Shown here: positions 41,310 to 49,682 of the stretch, piece after piece
Numbering within the stretch: position 1 is the stretch's first letter
How the letters are laid out: each line of letters starts with the position of its first letter
DNA from: Candidatus Muiribacteriota bacterium
GTDB lineage: Bacteria; Muiribacteriota; DAOVTB01
Assembly: GCA_030633305.1 (NCBI GenBank)
Contig: DAOVTB010000009.1
Location: 1-51,381 of the forward strand
Reading direction: 5' to 3'
Length of the DNA: 51,381 nt
Notes under the pieces: model-generated
Database searches by the model: none
Told to the model about the DNA's origin: nothing
The model's input: the letters and a program-made list of their open reading frames with translations, nothing else
Position numbers and translations under genes: made by a program

Positions 41310-42373
41310 GTAAAGTATTAACGTTTGATATTGGTTCTGGAACCTTAGATGTTCTTTTATGGGATAGTGAGAAAAACATTGAAAACTGTATAAAACTTGT
41401 TTTGCCTTCTCCGAATCAGATAATGACTAAACAGATTGAAGACTTTGAAGGTGATACTCTAAAAGTTGATGGTTACACCGTTGGTGGCGGGAAATGTTCC
41501 TGGGCTATCAAGGATATGGTTAAACAGGGTAAAAAAGTTCTCATGACTCCGACAGCAGGACGGCTTGTAAGAGATGATTTGGACAGGGTACGTAAACTTG
41601 GAATTGATATAGTCGATCAAATCGAGGATCCTGATTTCTTTTTGAGAGAGATTGATTTTGATTTTTACAGAATGATTTTAAAAAATGCTGGTGAAGATAT
41701 TGATAAGATAGATTTCTTTGGTTTTGCACTTCAGGATCATGGATGTCCTCCGCCTGGAGTCTCAGATCGAAAATTCAGATTTGAACTTTTTTCTAAATTT
41801 CTTGGAAATTCACGTAATCTCGAACCTTTTCTTTTTTCCTTTAATGAAGTTCCGGAATATTTTTTAAGGATGAATAGTTTTAAACAAAGTGTTCTTGATC
41901 AATTGAGTCCTGAGTGTAATGGATATTTAATTGATACATCTCCTGCTGCAATAGCTGGTTGTCTGGAAGATGAAACAGTGCGTGATATGGTTTTAAAAGG
42001 TCCTGTAATGATTGTTAATTTTGGAAATAAACATACAATGGCCTGTATTGTAAAAGATGGCCTGATAGAAGCTTTATTTGAACATCATACATTCATGCTT
42101 AGAAAAGATCCGGAGAAAATACAGGATTATCTTACACGACTGGCAGAAAATGATCTTACTTCAGAAGAAGTTTTTGATGATATGGGAAATGGTGCACTTA
42201 TATTCAGCAAAACCGGAATAAAAAATCTTTTACCAATAATAGTTACTGGTCCTAACAGGAATCTTATTAAAAAGACCAGTTATGAGCATTATTTTGCAGC
42301 CCCCGGAGGGGATATGATGATAACCGGACCTCTGGGTATTATATCAATAATGAAATCAAAATCAATCATTTGA
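41306..42373 (+). CDS. DUF1786 actin-fold protein
   Basis: 355 residues. It opens with LTFDIGSGTLDVLLWDSE and ENCIKLVLPSPNQ, the DUF1786 signature, then GGGKCSWAIK, QDHGCPPPGVSDRKFRF and GPVMIVNFGNKHTMA as a second phosphate-type loop. DUF1786 belongs to the actin/Hsp70/FtsA (ASKHA) ATPase clan, the same clan as PilM. Databases often call such proteins pyruvate-formate-lyase-activating-enzyme-like without support. Here it ends an operon with PilN/PilO-like membrane proteins, so a PilM-like role is my inference. Confidence 0.75.
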   Translation: MSKVLTFDIGSGTLDVLLWDSEKNIENCIKLVLPSPNQIMTKQIEDFEGDTLKVDGYTVGGGKCSWAIKDMVKQGKKVLMTPTAGRLVRDDLDRVRKLGIDIVDQIEDPDFFLREIDFDFYRMILKNAGEDIDKIDFFGFALQDHGCPPPGVSDRKFRFELFSKFLGNSRNLEPFLFSFNEVPEYFLRMNSFKQSVLDQLSPECNGYLIDTSPAAIAGCLEDETVRDMVLKGPVMIVNFGNKHTMACIVKDGLIEALFEHHTFMLRKDPEKIQDYLTRLAENDLTSEEVFDDMGNGALIFSKTGIKNLLPIIVTGPNRNLIKKTSYEHYFAAPGGDMMITGPLGIISIMKSKSII

Positions 42374-42378
42374 CGAGC

Positions 42379-42415
42379 GATCTTTGAATTTTTCTACACT
42401 GAAAATTCAAAGATC
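42379..42415. repeat. Perfect 14-base inverted repeat
   Basis: GATCTTTGAATTTT at 42379-42392, a 9-base loop and AAAATTCAAAGATC at 42402-42415, just after the DUF1786 stop. No T-run follows on either strand, so it is not a standard intrinsic terminator. It might still stabilise the operon's 3' end. Confidence 0.7.
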
Positions 42416-42448
42416 ATCTCATCAAATGTCCGAAATTAAAATATAAAA

Positions 42449-42508
42449 GGGGTAAGATGGACTTTAATTTTCTTTGATGTTCAAAAAAATTCACAGTCAC
42501 CTGACCCC
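42449..42508. repeat. REP-like short element with GGGGT...ACCCC ends
   Basis: The 60-base element begins GGGGTAAGATGGACT and ends AGTCACCTGACCCC, an imperfect inverted repeat. GGGGTCAGGT-type ends are typical of REP elements mobilised by IS200-like (RAYT) transposases, from memory. No transposase gene lies nearby. The rest of the 42374-42555 gap shows nothing else. Confidence 0.45.
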
Positions 42509-42555
42509 AACGCCAGATGAGTTGTTTCCACCAAAATTGCTATAGATATATGATA

Positions 42556-43095
42556 TTACAAAAGTGGTTTTATAATTCCTTCAAAGTAGGCTTTTGGTCT
42601 GCCGCCAACAATTTTCTCAACTATATTACCTTGTCTATCAATTATAAAAGTTGTTGGAATACCTTTAACTCCACCATATAATTCTGTATGTGTGTTGTTA
42701 CACATTGTTAAGATGAACTCGACGTTATTTTTCTTCGCGAATTCTTCTACAGGTCCCTGTGTTTTATCAAGTGAGCAACCGATTATTACAAGTCCTTTAT
42801 CCTTGTATTCATTGTGAAGTTCAACAAAATGTGGAAACTCGGTTCTACATGGTGGACACCAGGTGGCCCAGAAATCCAGAAGTATGACTTTTCCCTTAAA
42901 GCTGGAAATACTGTAACTTTTTCCATCAAGAGCTTTGAATTCAAAGTCTGGAGCAGCATTCGCACTTGAAGTTTTAGTAGTCTTTGCAGCAGTATCTGGG
43001 GTGGTCGAAGCAGTTGGAGCATCTCCGCCTGTGCCACATGAAACGACAAAAGCACATAACAAAAACATGGTAATAAATAAAATAGATCTATTCAT
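42556..43095 (-). CDS. Thioredoxin-like lipoprotein (ResA/TlpA type)
   Basis: 179 residues. The lipobox VVSC makes Cys20 the lipid-modified residue. A Thr/Ala-rich linker (about 24-45) leads to a TlpA/ResA thioredoxin fold with the active site WCPPC (Cys80, Cys83) in FWATWCPPCRTEFPHF and the cis-Pro in GIPTTFIID. Such proteins reduce periplasmic disulfides, often for cytochrome c or for oxidative-stress repair; no cytochrome gene is present here. AGGAGG lies upstream and a TATAAT about 35 bases before the ATG. Confidence 0.9.
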   Translation of the reverse strand: MNRSILFITMFLLCAFVVSCGTGGDAPTASTTPDTAAKTTKTSSANAAPDFEFKALDGKSYSISSFKGKVILLDFWATWCPPCRTEFPHFVELHNEYKDKGLVIIGCSLDKTQGPVEEFAKKNNVEFILTMCNNTHTELYGGVKGIPTTFIIDRQGNIVEKIVGGRPKAYFEGIIKPLL

Positions 43096-43141
43096 ATTAT
43101 TATATCCTCCTAATTTAATATTTTAATGATTATACAGAAAT

Positions 43142-43175
43142 ATTAAAAAAAGTTCTAGTTTTAACTTTTTTTAAT
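43142..43175. repeat. Perfect 13-base AT-rich inverted repeat
   Basis: ATTAAAAAAAGTT at 43142-43154, an 8-base gap, AACTTTTTTTAAT at 43163-43175. It lies between two divergent genes, so it is unlikely to be a terminator for either; it could be a protein-binding site. Confidence 0.5.
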
Positions 43176-43209
43176 TAGATGTACTTTTGAGCGAATGTTC
43201 TTTAAACGA

Positions 43210-43238
43210 TTGAATTACAATTCGCTGCATGGTAGAAT
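43210..43238 (+). promoter_or_regulatory. Sigma-A type promoter
   Basis: TTGAAT at 43210-43215, a 17-base spacer and TAGAAT at 43233-43238, about 20-29 bases upstream of the DMT transporter's start. Confidence 0.55.
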
Positions 43239-43257
43239 CATCGAAATTTAAGAGTGA

Positions 43258-44157
43258 TTGCAAAAGATGAAAAAAGAACTTGATTTAGCCGCATATCTAG
43301 CGGTTTTTGTAGTAATGTTATTTTGGAGTAGTGGGTTGCCGGTGATTGCACTTGGTTTGAAAGTTGAGTCACCATTTGCTTTTCTAATTGTCAGATTTCT
43401 TCTTTCATCGATATTGATTTTTTTGTATGCTGTTATCAGAAAAGCACAGCTTTTATTTTCTCCTAAGATTATGCTTCATTTATTTTTCAATAGTTTATTT
43501 GTTTTTTCTCAATTCATATTTTTTTATCATGGTTTGAAAACAACTGCTGCTCAGCGATCAAATATCATTATAAATCTGAATCCGGTTATAATCATTCTGT
43601 TTGCACATTTCTTTTTTAAAGATGAAAGACTTACCAAAACGAAGTTTATTGGGACCATTGTTGCTTTTTCAGGTGTTTTTTATCTGTTTTTTGAAAAAAA
43701 TCTGATTAATTCTCAATTTCTAACCGGAGATTTTATGATTCTATGTGCTGCAGTTTCGATTGCTTGTTCCACACTATATACAAGGTATATGAGTAATAGG
43801 GTTAATTTGATTGCTCTTTTGTTCTGGCAAATATTTTATTCTGCAATTGTTGTATTTTTCATCATGAAAATATTTGGAATCGATTTTGGGACATATGAAA
43901 AAATTGGGAAGCTTTGGCATATTTATCTGTATTTATCTGTATTTACTAATATTATTGCTCCATTACTATGGTTCTGGCTGATCAGTCATTATAAATTGTC
44001 AAAAATTGCTGTGATTTCCTTTATCTTTCCAATTATGAGTGCATTTTTTTGTTATATGATCCTCAATGAACCATTATCTGGGAAACTATGGTTCAGTCTT
44101 TTTCTTGTAACTGCTGGAATTAGTATCGTGCAATGGAAAACTGAAAAGAAGAACTAA
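43258..44157 (+). CDS. EamA/DMT-family transporter
   Basis: 299 residues with ten membrane spans in two homologous halves of five, the EamA layout. Landmarks are LFWSSGLPVIALGLK in span 1, FFYHGLKTTAAQRSNIIINLNPV around spans 3-4, and FIFPIMSAFFCYMILNEPLSGKLW in the second half, including the conserved Glu-Pro. Substrates of DMT exporters are amino acids, nucleosides or other metabolites and cannot be read here. The start may be TTG 43258 or ATG 43267; neither has a strong ribosome site. Confidence 0.88.
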   Translation: MQKMKKELDLAAYLAVFVVMLFWSSGLPVIALGLKVESPFAFLIVRFLLSSILIFLYAVIRKAQLLFSPKIMLHLFFNSLFVFSQFIFFYHGLKTTAAQRSNIIINLNPVIIILFAHFFFKDERLTKTKFIGTIVAFSGVFYLFFEKNLINSQFLTGDFMILCAAVSIACSTLYTRYMSNRVNLIALLFWQIFYSAIVVFFIMKIFGIDFGTYEKIGKLWHIYLYLSVFTNIIAPLLWFWLISHYKLSKIAVISFIFPIMSAFFCYMILNEPLSGKLWFSLFLVTAGISIVQWKTEKKN

Positions 44158-44876
44158 ATTCCAAAATTTATTGATGCAGAAAATGTAACACTTTCATCGA
44201 TTGTGGCTTGTAAATTTAAATAATTAATAGGAGTAAAGGAAAACCTGAAACCTGCATATTTAACAATTACATTTTCTTTTTCTTCATTAAGACCTGTAAC
44301 CCTGTAAGGCTCACACATTATTCGTTGAACACCGATTCCGCCATATGGTGTCCATGGTCCTAAACCTTTTGAAACTGACAGATTTAATCCAAGTATATTA
44401 CCTTTCATGTCCTCAAATCCGGTAATTACAGTATAATTAGCGGTCAGAGCAACTGCTGGAGTCAACATACTTCCTCGCATAATTCCATATCGTAGTTCGA
44501 AGCTGTGATAATTTGTATCTGTATTTACTAAATTTCCATATCTGACTCCGGCATCCAGATTGAAAAGCAGACCTTTTCTAAGATGAACAAATATTCCATT
44601 TTCATTACTACCGGTATCTTGACCGTAAACCTCATCCCACACACTGCTTTTTCCGGTATTGAAAAACTCATAACCTGCACCTGCTTCAACTCCAATAATT
44701 CCAAATGTTTCAGCAGGTCTGTTTTCTTTGAAACCAGCAATGGTTACAAATTCTTTCATAAAAGTGATAAATTCAGATCGACTCAGAGTATCAATTGATA
44801 ATTTTACCGCAGCAATTGAATTTATGGAAAAGGTGAAAAAAAGTATTGCAATAAATAATAATAATTTTGATTTCAT
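44154..44876 (-). CDS. Probable outer-membrane beta-barrel protein
   Basis: The start is set at ATG 44876, which has GAGGAA upstream; the in-frame ATG 44900 does not. 240 residues with a signal peptide (MKSKLLLFIAILFF...IAA). The mature protein has paired Gly/Tyr/Phe-rich strands (FELRYGIM, VALTANYTVITGF, GLNLSVSKGLGPWTPYGGIGV) and ends in aromatic-poor FSASINFGI. Eight or ten strands would fit. The final residue is Ile, not Phe, which is unusual for BAM substrates. Function unknown. It converges with the DMT gene, overlapping by four bases. Confidence 0.6.
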   Translation of the reverse strand: MKSKLLLFIAILFFTFSINSIAAVKLSIDTLSRSEFITFMKEFVTIAGFKENRPAETFGIIGVEAGAGYEFFNTGKSSVWDEVYGQDTGSNENGIFVHLRKGLLFNLDAGVRYGNLVNTDTNYHSFELRYGIMRGSMLTPAVALTANYTVITGFEDMKGNILGLNLSVSKGLGPWTPYGGIGVQRIMCEPYRVTGLNEEKENVIVKYAGFRFSFTPINYLNLQATIDESVTFSASINFGI

Positions 44877-44936
44877 AGATAATTCCTCAATTATAGACAA
44901 ATTTATTATATTTATCGGTAGTAAACTAAAGAACTA

Positions 44937-45395
44937 TTATAAACTATTTGGTAATTTTCCACCATGCAGAGAATCGAGGAATTCATCATCATCTTCTCTT
45001 ATATAAACACCTTTAGATTCATAGTAAGTAATATCGTCAGAGTCGGTAATCTTTGATGAAGCAAAAATCATTTTTCCTTTGATTTTATCAACTCTTCCTG
45101 AAATTCTATATTCCACATTACATTTAGCCTTTTTTAAAAATCTGGTGTCCAGCTTCATAGTGAGACATGGATTTTGAGACTCACAAATACAAACCCAGGC
45201 CATTATTTCGTCGAGTAAGGCAAGAAATATCCCACCGTGAACAATATCTTTATATCCAGTGTGCTCTTTATCAGGATTAAAATCTGTATAAACAGATTTT
45301 GTTTCATCATCATAAAATATTTTCTGCTGGAATCCTTTTTTATTAGAAGAACCACATATATAACAATCTGGATAACTTGGAAGTAGATTTATCAT
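44937..45395 (-). CDS. Hotdog-fold thioesterase (PaaI-like)
   Basis: 152 residues with the 4HBT/PaaI hallmark IVHGGIFLALLDEIMAW (HGG on the central helix) and strands FASSKITDSDDITYYESKGVYI. An N-terminal CYICGSSNKKG with two Cys is an added motif seen in some PaaI-like proteins. These hydrolyse acyl- or aryl-CoA thioesters; the substrate is unknown. The ATG overlaps the deacetylase stop by four bases, so the two are co-transcribed. Confidence 0.85.
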   Translation of the reverse strand: MINLLPSYPDCYICGSSNKKGFQQKIFYDDETKSVYTDFNPDKEHTGYKDIVHGGIFLALLDEIMAWVCICESQNPCLTMKLDTRFLKKAKCNVEYRISGRVDKIKGKMIFASSKITDSDDITYYESKGVYIREDDDEFLDSLHGGKLPNSL

Positions 45396-46147
45396 TTGAA
45401 ATTCCTGATCTTTGTTTTGAATCGAGCGATCTTATCTGAAAATAATGGGAAATATCGATTTATTAAAAAAGGAGATTTTTTAAAATCTACATTATTATTA
45501 TGGGTAGTAAAAGCGAGTTTAAAATCAAGTTTCTTTAAGATTTCAATAACAGTGCCATTATAGAAACCAGATGGATAAGCAAAAATATTAATTTTGTTTT
45601 TTTGGATTCTGTCAATATATTGCTGGCAGGTGTTGATCTGAAAAATAATTTCCTGTGCTGTAGAGTTATTAAATTTAATATGATTATGTGTATGGTTGCC
45701 AATAATCCAACCATCAGATATTAGTTGTTCAATATCAGATAAATCTATGTGGTCATTTGTCCATGTAAGTTTACCGATTGTTGCTGAATTAATAAAAACT
45801 ACTCCAGCAAAACCATATTTTTTCATTATTGGATAAGCCTTTAAAATAACACTTTTATATGCATCATCAAATGTGATTAAGACACATTTTTTTTCAGGTA
45901 ATGATTTATTACAGAAAAAATTTATTAATTCAAGTGGAGAGATCTGAGAAAATCCTGTATGTTTAAGGTATTTAATCTGTTTTTCGAATTCTTCAGTATC
46001 AACTTCAAGATAATTTTTGTAATGGTCAACCTTATTATGTCCAATTGAATCTGTCACTTTATGGTAACCAAGTACCAGCACTTGTCCTTCTAAAGGGATA
46101 TTCAAGAAAAGTATAATAAAAAAAGTATAAGTCAGAAGAATTCTCAT
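45392..46147 (-). CDS. Exported polysaccharide deacetylase (CE4)
   Basis: 251 residues with a signal peptide (MRILLTYTFFIILFLNIPLEG). The NodB/CE4 motifs are present: LITFDDAYKS with Asp94-Asp95, HTHNH with His152 and His156 as metal ligands, and FAYPSGFYN as motif 3. It would remove acetyl groups from a surface or peptidoglycan polysaccharide. There is no Shine-Dalgarno; the ATG is six bases after a TAGAAT -10 box, suggesting a leaderless transcript. Confidence 0.88.
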   Translation of the reverse strand: MRILLTYTFFIILFLNIPLEGQVLVLGYHKVTDSIGHNKVDHYKNYLEVDTEEFEKQIKYLKHTGFSQISPLELINFFCNKSLPEKKCVLITFDDAYKSVILKAYPIMKKYGFAGVVFINSATIGKLTWTNDHIDLSDIEQLISDGWIIGNHTHNHIKFNNSTAQEIIFQINTCQQYIDRIQKNKINIFAYPSGFYNGTVIEILKKLDFKLAFTTHNNNVDFKKSPFLINRYFPLFSDKIARFKTKIRNFK

Positions 46148-46153
46148 GGCTTT

Positions 46154-46182
46154 ATTCTAAAAAAAGTTGAAAAATTAAGCAA
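46154..46182 (-). promoter_or_regulatory. Promoter of possibly leaderless deacetylase gene
   Basis: On the minus strand: TTGCTT (46177-46182), a 17-base spacer, TAGAAT (46154-46159), six bases, then ATG at 46147. Transcription would begin at the start codon. Confidence 0.6.
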
Positions 46183-46189
46183 ATTATTT

Positions 46190-46218
46190 TTAACAAAATT
46201 GAATTAATATGATATAAT
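46190..46218 (+). promoter_or_regulatory. Sigma-A type promoter for the flagellar operon
   Basis: TTAACA at 46190-46195, a 17-base spacer and a consensus TATAAT at 46213-46218, leaving a leader of about 67 bases before fliF. It lies seven bases from the -35 of the divergent deacetylase promoter. No sigma-28 or sigma-54 pattern is seen. Confidence 0.7.
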
Positions 46219-46291
46219 TTATGGGTTATATCTTAATCTAAGTAAAATAATCCGGCTAAAACATTAGTACGGCTCTTGTTTCAGGTATTGA

Positions 46292-47851
46292 ATGAAAAAT
46301 TTTATTACACAGATAACGGACTTACTTAAAAAGCTGACTACAGCTCAGAAAATTTCAATTGCTGCGGTATTGTTGATTATAATAGTAACAGCATCGGTTC
46401 TTGTTTTTGTTCGTTCTGATGCTCAACAGGTTCTTTTGTTTCCTAATCTGAATATAAATCAAACGGGTGATATTGCAAAAAAAATTGAAGAATTTGGTTT
46501 TAAGTATAAAATCAAAAATGAGAAACTTTATGTTTCGGCAGAAGAAAAAGGTCGAATCAAGATGGTTTTAGCCCAGAATGACAGTCTGCCAAATCGAAGT
46601 GAAGGTTTTGCAGATGTTTTTAAAAGTACTGGATTTCTAGGTACTACTAAAACAGTCGAAAGGGTAACAATAATTCGTGGTCTACAGGGTGAGTTAGAGA
46701 AGACCATTTCCAGTATTTCTGGAATAAATCACGCTAGAGTTCATATTGTTATGCCTGAAGAAAAGGCTTTTGTTGAAGACCAGCAGCCAACTACAGCTTC
46801 TGTAATGCTAAAGATGAATTCGCTTTCGAAACTCAGTAGAAAGCAGATTCTAGGAATAGTTAATACTATGGCTTTTGCGGTGGAGGGATTAAAACCTGAG
46901 AATGTCAAGATTATGGACTCGTCTGGAAGAACAATAACAGATGATATAATTATTGATGGTGCTGAGGGTGCATACAATAACAGGCGAATGGATATTCAAA
47001 AAAAATATGAAAGCCGCCTTGAAAAAAAAGTACACAGTATGCTCGAACAGGTATTTGGTCATGGAAAAGTTGTTGTCAGAGTCGTGGCTGAATTAAATTT
47101 TGATCAGATCGAAAGAAGTAGTCGGGATATTGCGCCGCCGGTTACTGGTGAAGAAGCTGGTGTGCCAGTTAGTATGCAGACAAGAACCGAATCATATGAT
47201 GGGAATTCTTCGGTTCCTACAGGTGTGCCGGGAACTAAAACTAATGTTCCAAATTATAAATCTGAAGATAAAGGCAAAAAGAATAAGTATAACAAATCTG
47301 ATCAGGTGACTAATTATGATTATAATCAAAAAACAGAGAAACGTGTTATTGTACCTGGAGATGTAAAACGCCTTGCAATTTCTGTTTTTATTGATGAAGA
47401 TAAAAAAATGTTTGAAAAAGATGATAAAGATGCGTATATTTCTGCAATAAAAGCATCTATTGGTTTTAATTCAGAAAGAGGAGACCAGATTTCTTTTCTT
47501 TCAAGGAAATTTAATAGATCTTTTGAAAAGCGACAGGAAGAAGATTTAAAGTTGCAGAGTCGTGCTGAAAAAGAAAAAATCATCATTATTACTGCTATTG
47601 TGTTATTTTTCCTGATAGGTATTCCGTTATTCCTGAAGATCATCAATATGATTAAACAGAGAAAACTTATGAAAGTCAGGACTGAGGAAGAAACAAAAAG
47701 ACTTGCTGCAAGGAAGAAGATACTTGAACCGATTCTCAGTGTTGAGGAACAACAGAAAAAGGATAAGCAGGACAGAATACGGCAACAGGCTATGGAAAGT
47801 CCAGAAGAAGTTGCCCAGATTATTAGAAACTGGTTAAATGAAGAGGACTAA
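46292..47851 (+). CDS. fliF: Flagellar MS-ring protein FliF
   Basis: 519 residues. Two membrane spans flank the periplasmic part (about 20-40 and 430-450). The YscJ/FliF secretin-like ring domain is visible (LFPNLNINQTGDIAKKIEEFGFKYKI; SGINHARVHIVMPEEKAF), and the variable low-complexity loop near 285-325 is rich in Lys, Ser and Asn. The C-terminus (EEVAQIIRNWLNEED) is the FliG-binding tail. FliF forms the MS ring and the base of the export gate. It is the first gene of the flagellar operon here. Confidence 0.97.
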   Translation: MKNFITQITDLLKKLTTAQKISIAAVLLIIIVTASVLVFVRSDAQQVLLFPNLNINQTGDIAKKIEEFGFKYKIKNEKLYVSAEEKGRIKMVLAQNDSLPNRSEGFADVFKSTGFLGTTKTVERVTIIRGLQGELEKTISSISGINHARVHIVMPEEKAFVEDQQPTTASVMLKMNSLSKLSRKQILGIVNTMAFAVEGLKPENVKIMDSSGRTITDDIIIDGAEGAYNNRRMDIQKKYESRLEKKVHSMLEQVFGHGKVVVRVVAELNFDQIERSSRDIAPPVTGEEAGVPVSMQTRTESYDGNSSVPTGVPGTKTNVPNYKSEDKGKKNKYNKSDQVTNYDYNQKTEKRVIVPGDVKRLAISVFIDEDKKMFEKDDKDAYISAIKASIGFNSERGDQISFLSRKFNRSFEKRQEEDLKLQSRAEKEKIIIITAIVLFFLIGIPLFLKIINMIKQRKLMKVRTEEETKRLAARKKILEPILSVEEQQKKDKQDRIRQQAMESPEEVAQIIRNWLNEED

Positions 47852-47857
47852 AATATC

Positions 47858-48871
47858 ATGATGGAAAAACCGAGCAGAGACATGATTGGCCGCGAAAAAG
47901 CTGCTATACTCATGATATTTCTTGGACCAGAATTGTCAGCAGAGGTTTTTAAGCAGCTTACAGAAGAAGAAATTGAGGTTCTTACCCTTGAAATAGCTAA
48001 AATCCAAAATGTTACCGCAGAAATGAAAGATAATATCGTTGATGAATTTTTTGAAATGATGACCATTCAGCAGTACATTGCCGAAGGTGGACTTAATGTA
48101 GCTAATGAAATGTTGATCAGAGCACTGGGGCAGGAAAAAGCCATGACTTTGATCAAAAAACTGACTTCCAGGATACAGATCAAACCTCTTGATGTTGTTA
48201 GATCAACTGATCCTCAGCAGTTAATAAACTTTATTCAGACTGAACATCCACAGACAATAGCCCTTATCATGGCTTATCTTAAACCAGATCAGGCTGCATA
48301 CGTTCTTTCCTCTTTACCTGAAAATATTCAGACTGATGTTGCTAAAAGACTTGCTGTGATGGATAGAACAAGCCCAGAAGTTCTTCGTGATATTGAAAAG
48401 GTCCTTGAGAAAAAACTTTTGACGGTTGCCAGCGAGGATTATACTTCTTCAGGAGGTATAGACTCTCTTGTACAGGTTCTTATTAATTCTGATAGATCTA
48501 CTGAAAAGAAGATCCTTGAAACTCTTGAACTTCAGGATCCAGAGCTTGCTGAAGAAATTAAACAGAGAATGTTTGTTTTTGAAGATATTGTGGTAATCGA
48601 TGATCGCGGAATTCAGCGTATTCTCAGGGAGCTTGATACAAAAGAACTTGCAAAAGCTCTAAAGACTGCCAGTGATGAAGTAAAGAACAAATTCTTTAAG
48701 AATCTTAGTAAACGTGCTGGTGCTATGCTCCAGGAAGAAATGGAGTACATGGGTCCGATCAGAGTTAAGGATGTAGAAGAAGCACAACAGAAGATCGTGA
48801 ACATTATTAGAAAACTTGAAGAAACTGGAGAGATCATAATAGCTAGAGGCGAAGAAGATCTTGTTGTATAA
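47858..48871 (+). CDS. fliG: Flagellar motor switch protein FliG
   Basis: 337 residues. The N-terminal domain contacts FliF (REKAAILMIFLGPELSAEVFK). The middle domain has the HPQTIALIMAYL and EHPQ-type motif. The C-terminal torque domain carries the charged helix around ELDTKELAKALKTASDEVKNKFFKN and KRAGAMLQEEMEYMGPIRVKDVE. The charged Arg/Asp/Glu residues that face MotA are in place. It binds FliM and the MS ring to form the C-ring rotor. It starts six bases after the fliF stop codon. Confidence 0.97.
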   Translation: MMEKPSRDMIGREKAAILMIFLGPELSAEVFKQLTEEEIEVLTLEIAKIQNVTAEMKDNIVDEFFEMMTIQQYIAEGGLNVANEMLIRALGQEKAMTLIKKLTSRIQIKPLDVVRSTDPQQLINFIQTEHPQTIALIMAYLKPDQAAYVLSSLPENIQTDVAKRLAVMDRTSPEVLRDIEKVLEKKLLTVASEDYTSSGGIDSLVQVLINSDRSTEKKILETLELQDPELAEEIKQRMFVFEDIVVIDDRGIQRILRELDTKELAKALKTASDEVKNKFFKNLSKRAGAMLQEEMEYMGPIRVKDVEEAQQKIVNIIRKLEETGEIIIARGEEDLVV

Positions 48872-49682
48872 AAATGTAATAAAATCATATCAGGTAAAAG
48901 ATCTTGGAAAAAAGAGAGTTGTCGGGTTTGACGATGACCTTGATTTTATTAAATCGCCTGATCAGAAAGGGACTCTTAAATCAGAGATCCAGAATTATAC
49001 TGAAAAATTGGAAGAATTGGAAAAAGAGTTTGAAGAACGTCGAAATGATCTTGTTCTTTTAAATAATGAAATTGAAAAAAAAGTCAAAGAAGCTGAAATC
49101 CAGAAACAGGAATTTATTAAACAACAGAATGATGAAGCTAGGATTGAGAGTCAAAAGATAATTGAAGAAGCAAGACAAAAAGGATTAAATGAGGGAAATG
49201 AACTAGGAAAAAAAGAATTGATAAAATCTTATGAAGATTTTACAGTTTTTATAGAAAAATGGATGGAAAATCTTCGTGAAGAAGTAAAGGAATATGATAA
49301 AAAATATAGAAGTCAGGTCGTTAATATCATGTTTTCTATTATTAGTAAGGTTATTCATGGAGAGGAACTTTCTGAAGTACTGAAAAATAATACAATCAGG
49401 AATTTTGATCTTGTTTACAGGGAAATTGAAAAAAATATCAAATACTGTATTTATGTAAATAAAAGTGACTATGAAATTGTTGAGTCACATATAGAAACTC
49501 TTTATGAAGGTTATAAGGTTGAACTTGTTCCGGAAGTTTTTCCATCTGAAAAGATTTCTTCTGGAGGATGTATTATTGAAACACAATTTGGAACTCTTGA
49601 TGTATCGCTTGAATCCCAACTCGGAGAAATATATAAGGAATTTATCAGGTTAAGTAACGAAGATGTTTCAACCCTATCTTGA
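48861..49682 (+). CDS. fliH: Flagellar export ATPase regulator FliH
   Basis: 273 residues from TTG 48861 (or TTG 48864), overlapping the end of fliG. A long charged coiled coil at about 40-130 (KLEELEKEFEERRND; EARQKGLNEGNELGKKE with spaced Gly) is followed by a globular FliH/HrpE-like domain with the ending SGGCIIETQFGTLDVSLESQLG. This ending is the classical E-subunit-like motif. FliH dimers hold FliI at the export gate. The 3' end overlaps fliI by 20 bases. Confidence 0.9.
   Translation: MLYKNVIKSYQVKDLGKKRVVGFDDDLDFIKSPDQKGTLKSEIQNYTEKLEELEKEFEERRNDLVLLNNEIEKKVKEAEIQKQEFIKQQNDEARIESQKIIEEARQKGLNEGNELGKKELIKSYEDFTVFIEKWMENLREEVKEYDKKYRSQVVNIMFSIISKVIHGEELSEVLKNNTIRNFDLVYREIEKNIKYCIYVNKSDYEIVESHIETLYEGYKVELVPEVFPSEKISSGGCIIETQFGTLDVSLESQLGEIYKEFIRLSNEDVSTLS

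Noticed and set aside
42379-42415. Rho-independent terminator
   Set aside because: No T-run follows the stem on either strand and the stem is AT-rich.
46225-46291. Riboswitch (for example cyclic-di-GMP) in the fliF leader
   Set aside because: The 67-base leader lacks the conserved GEMM core and has no convincing paired stems.
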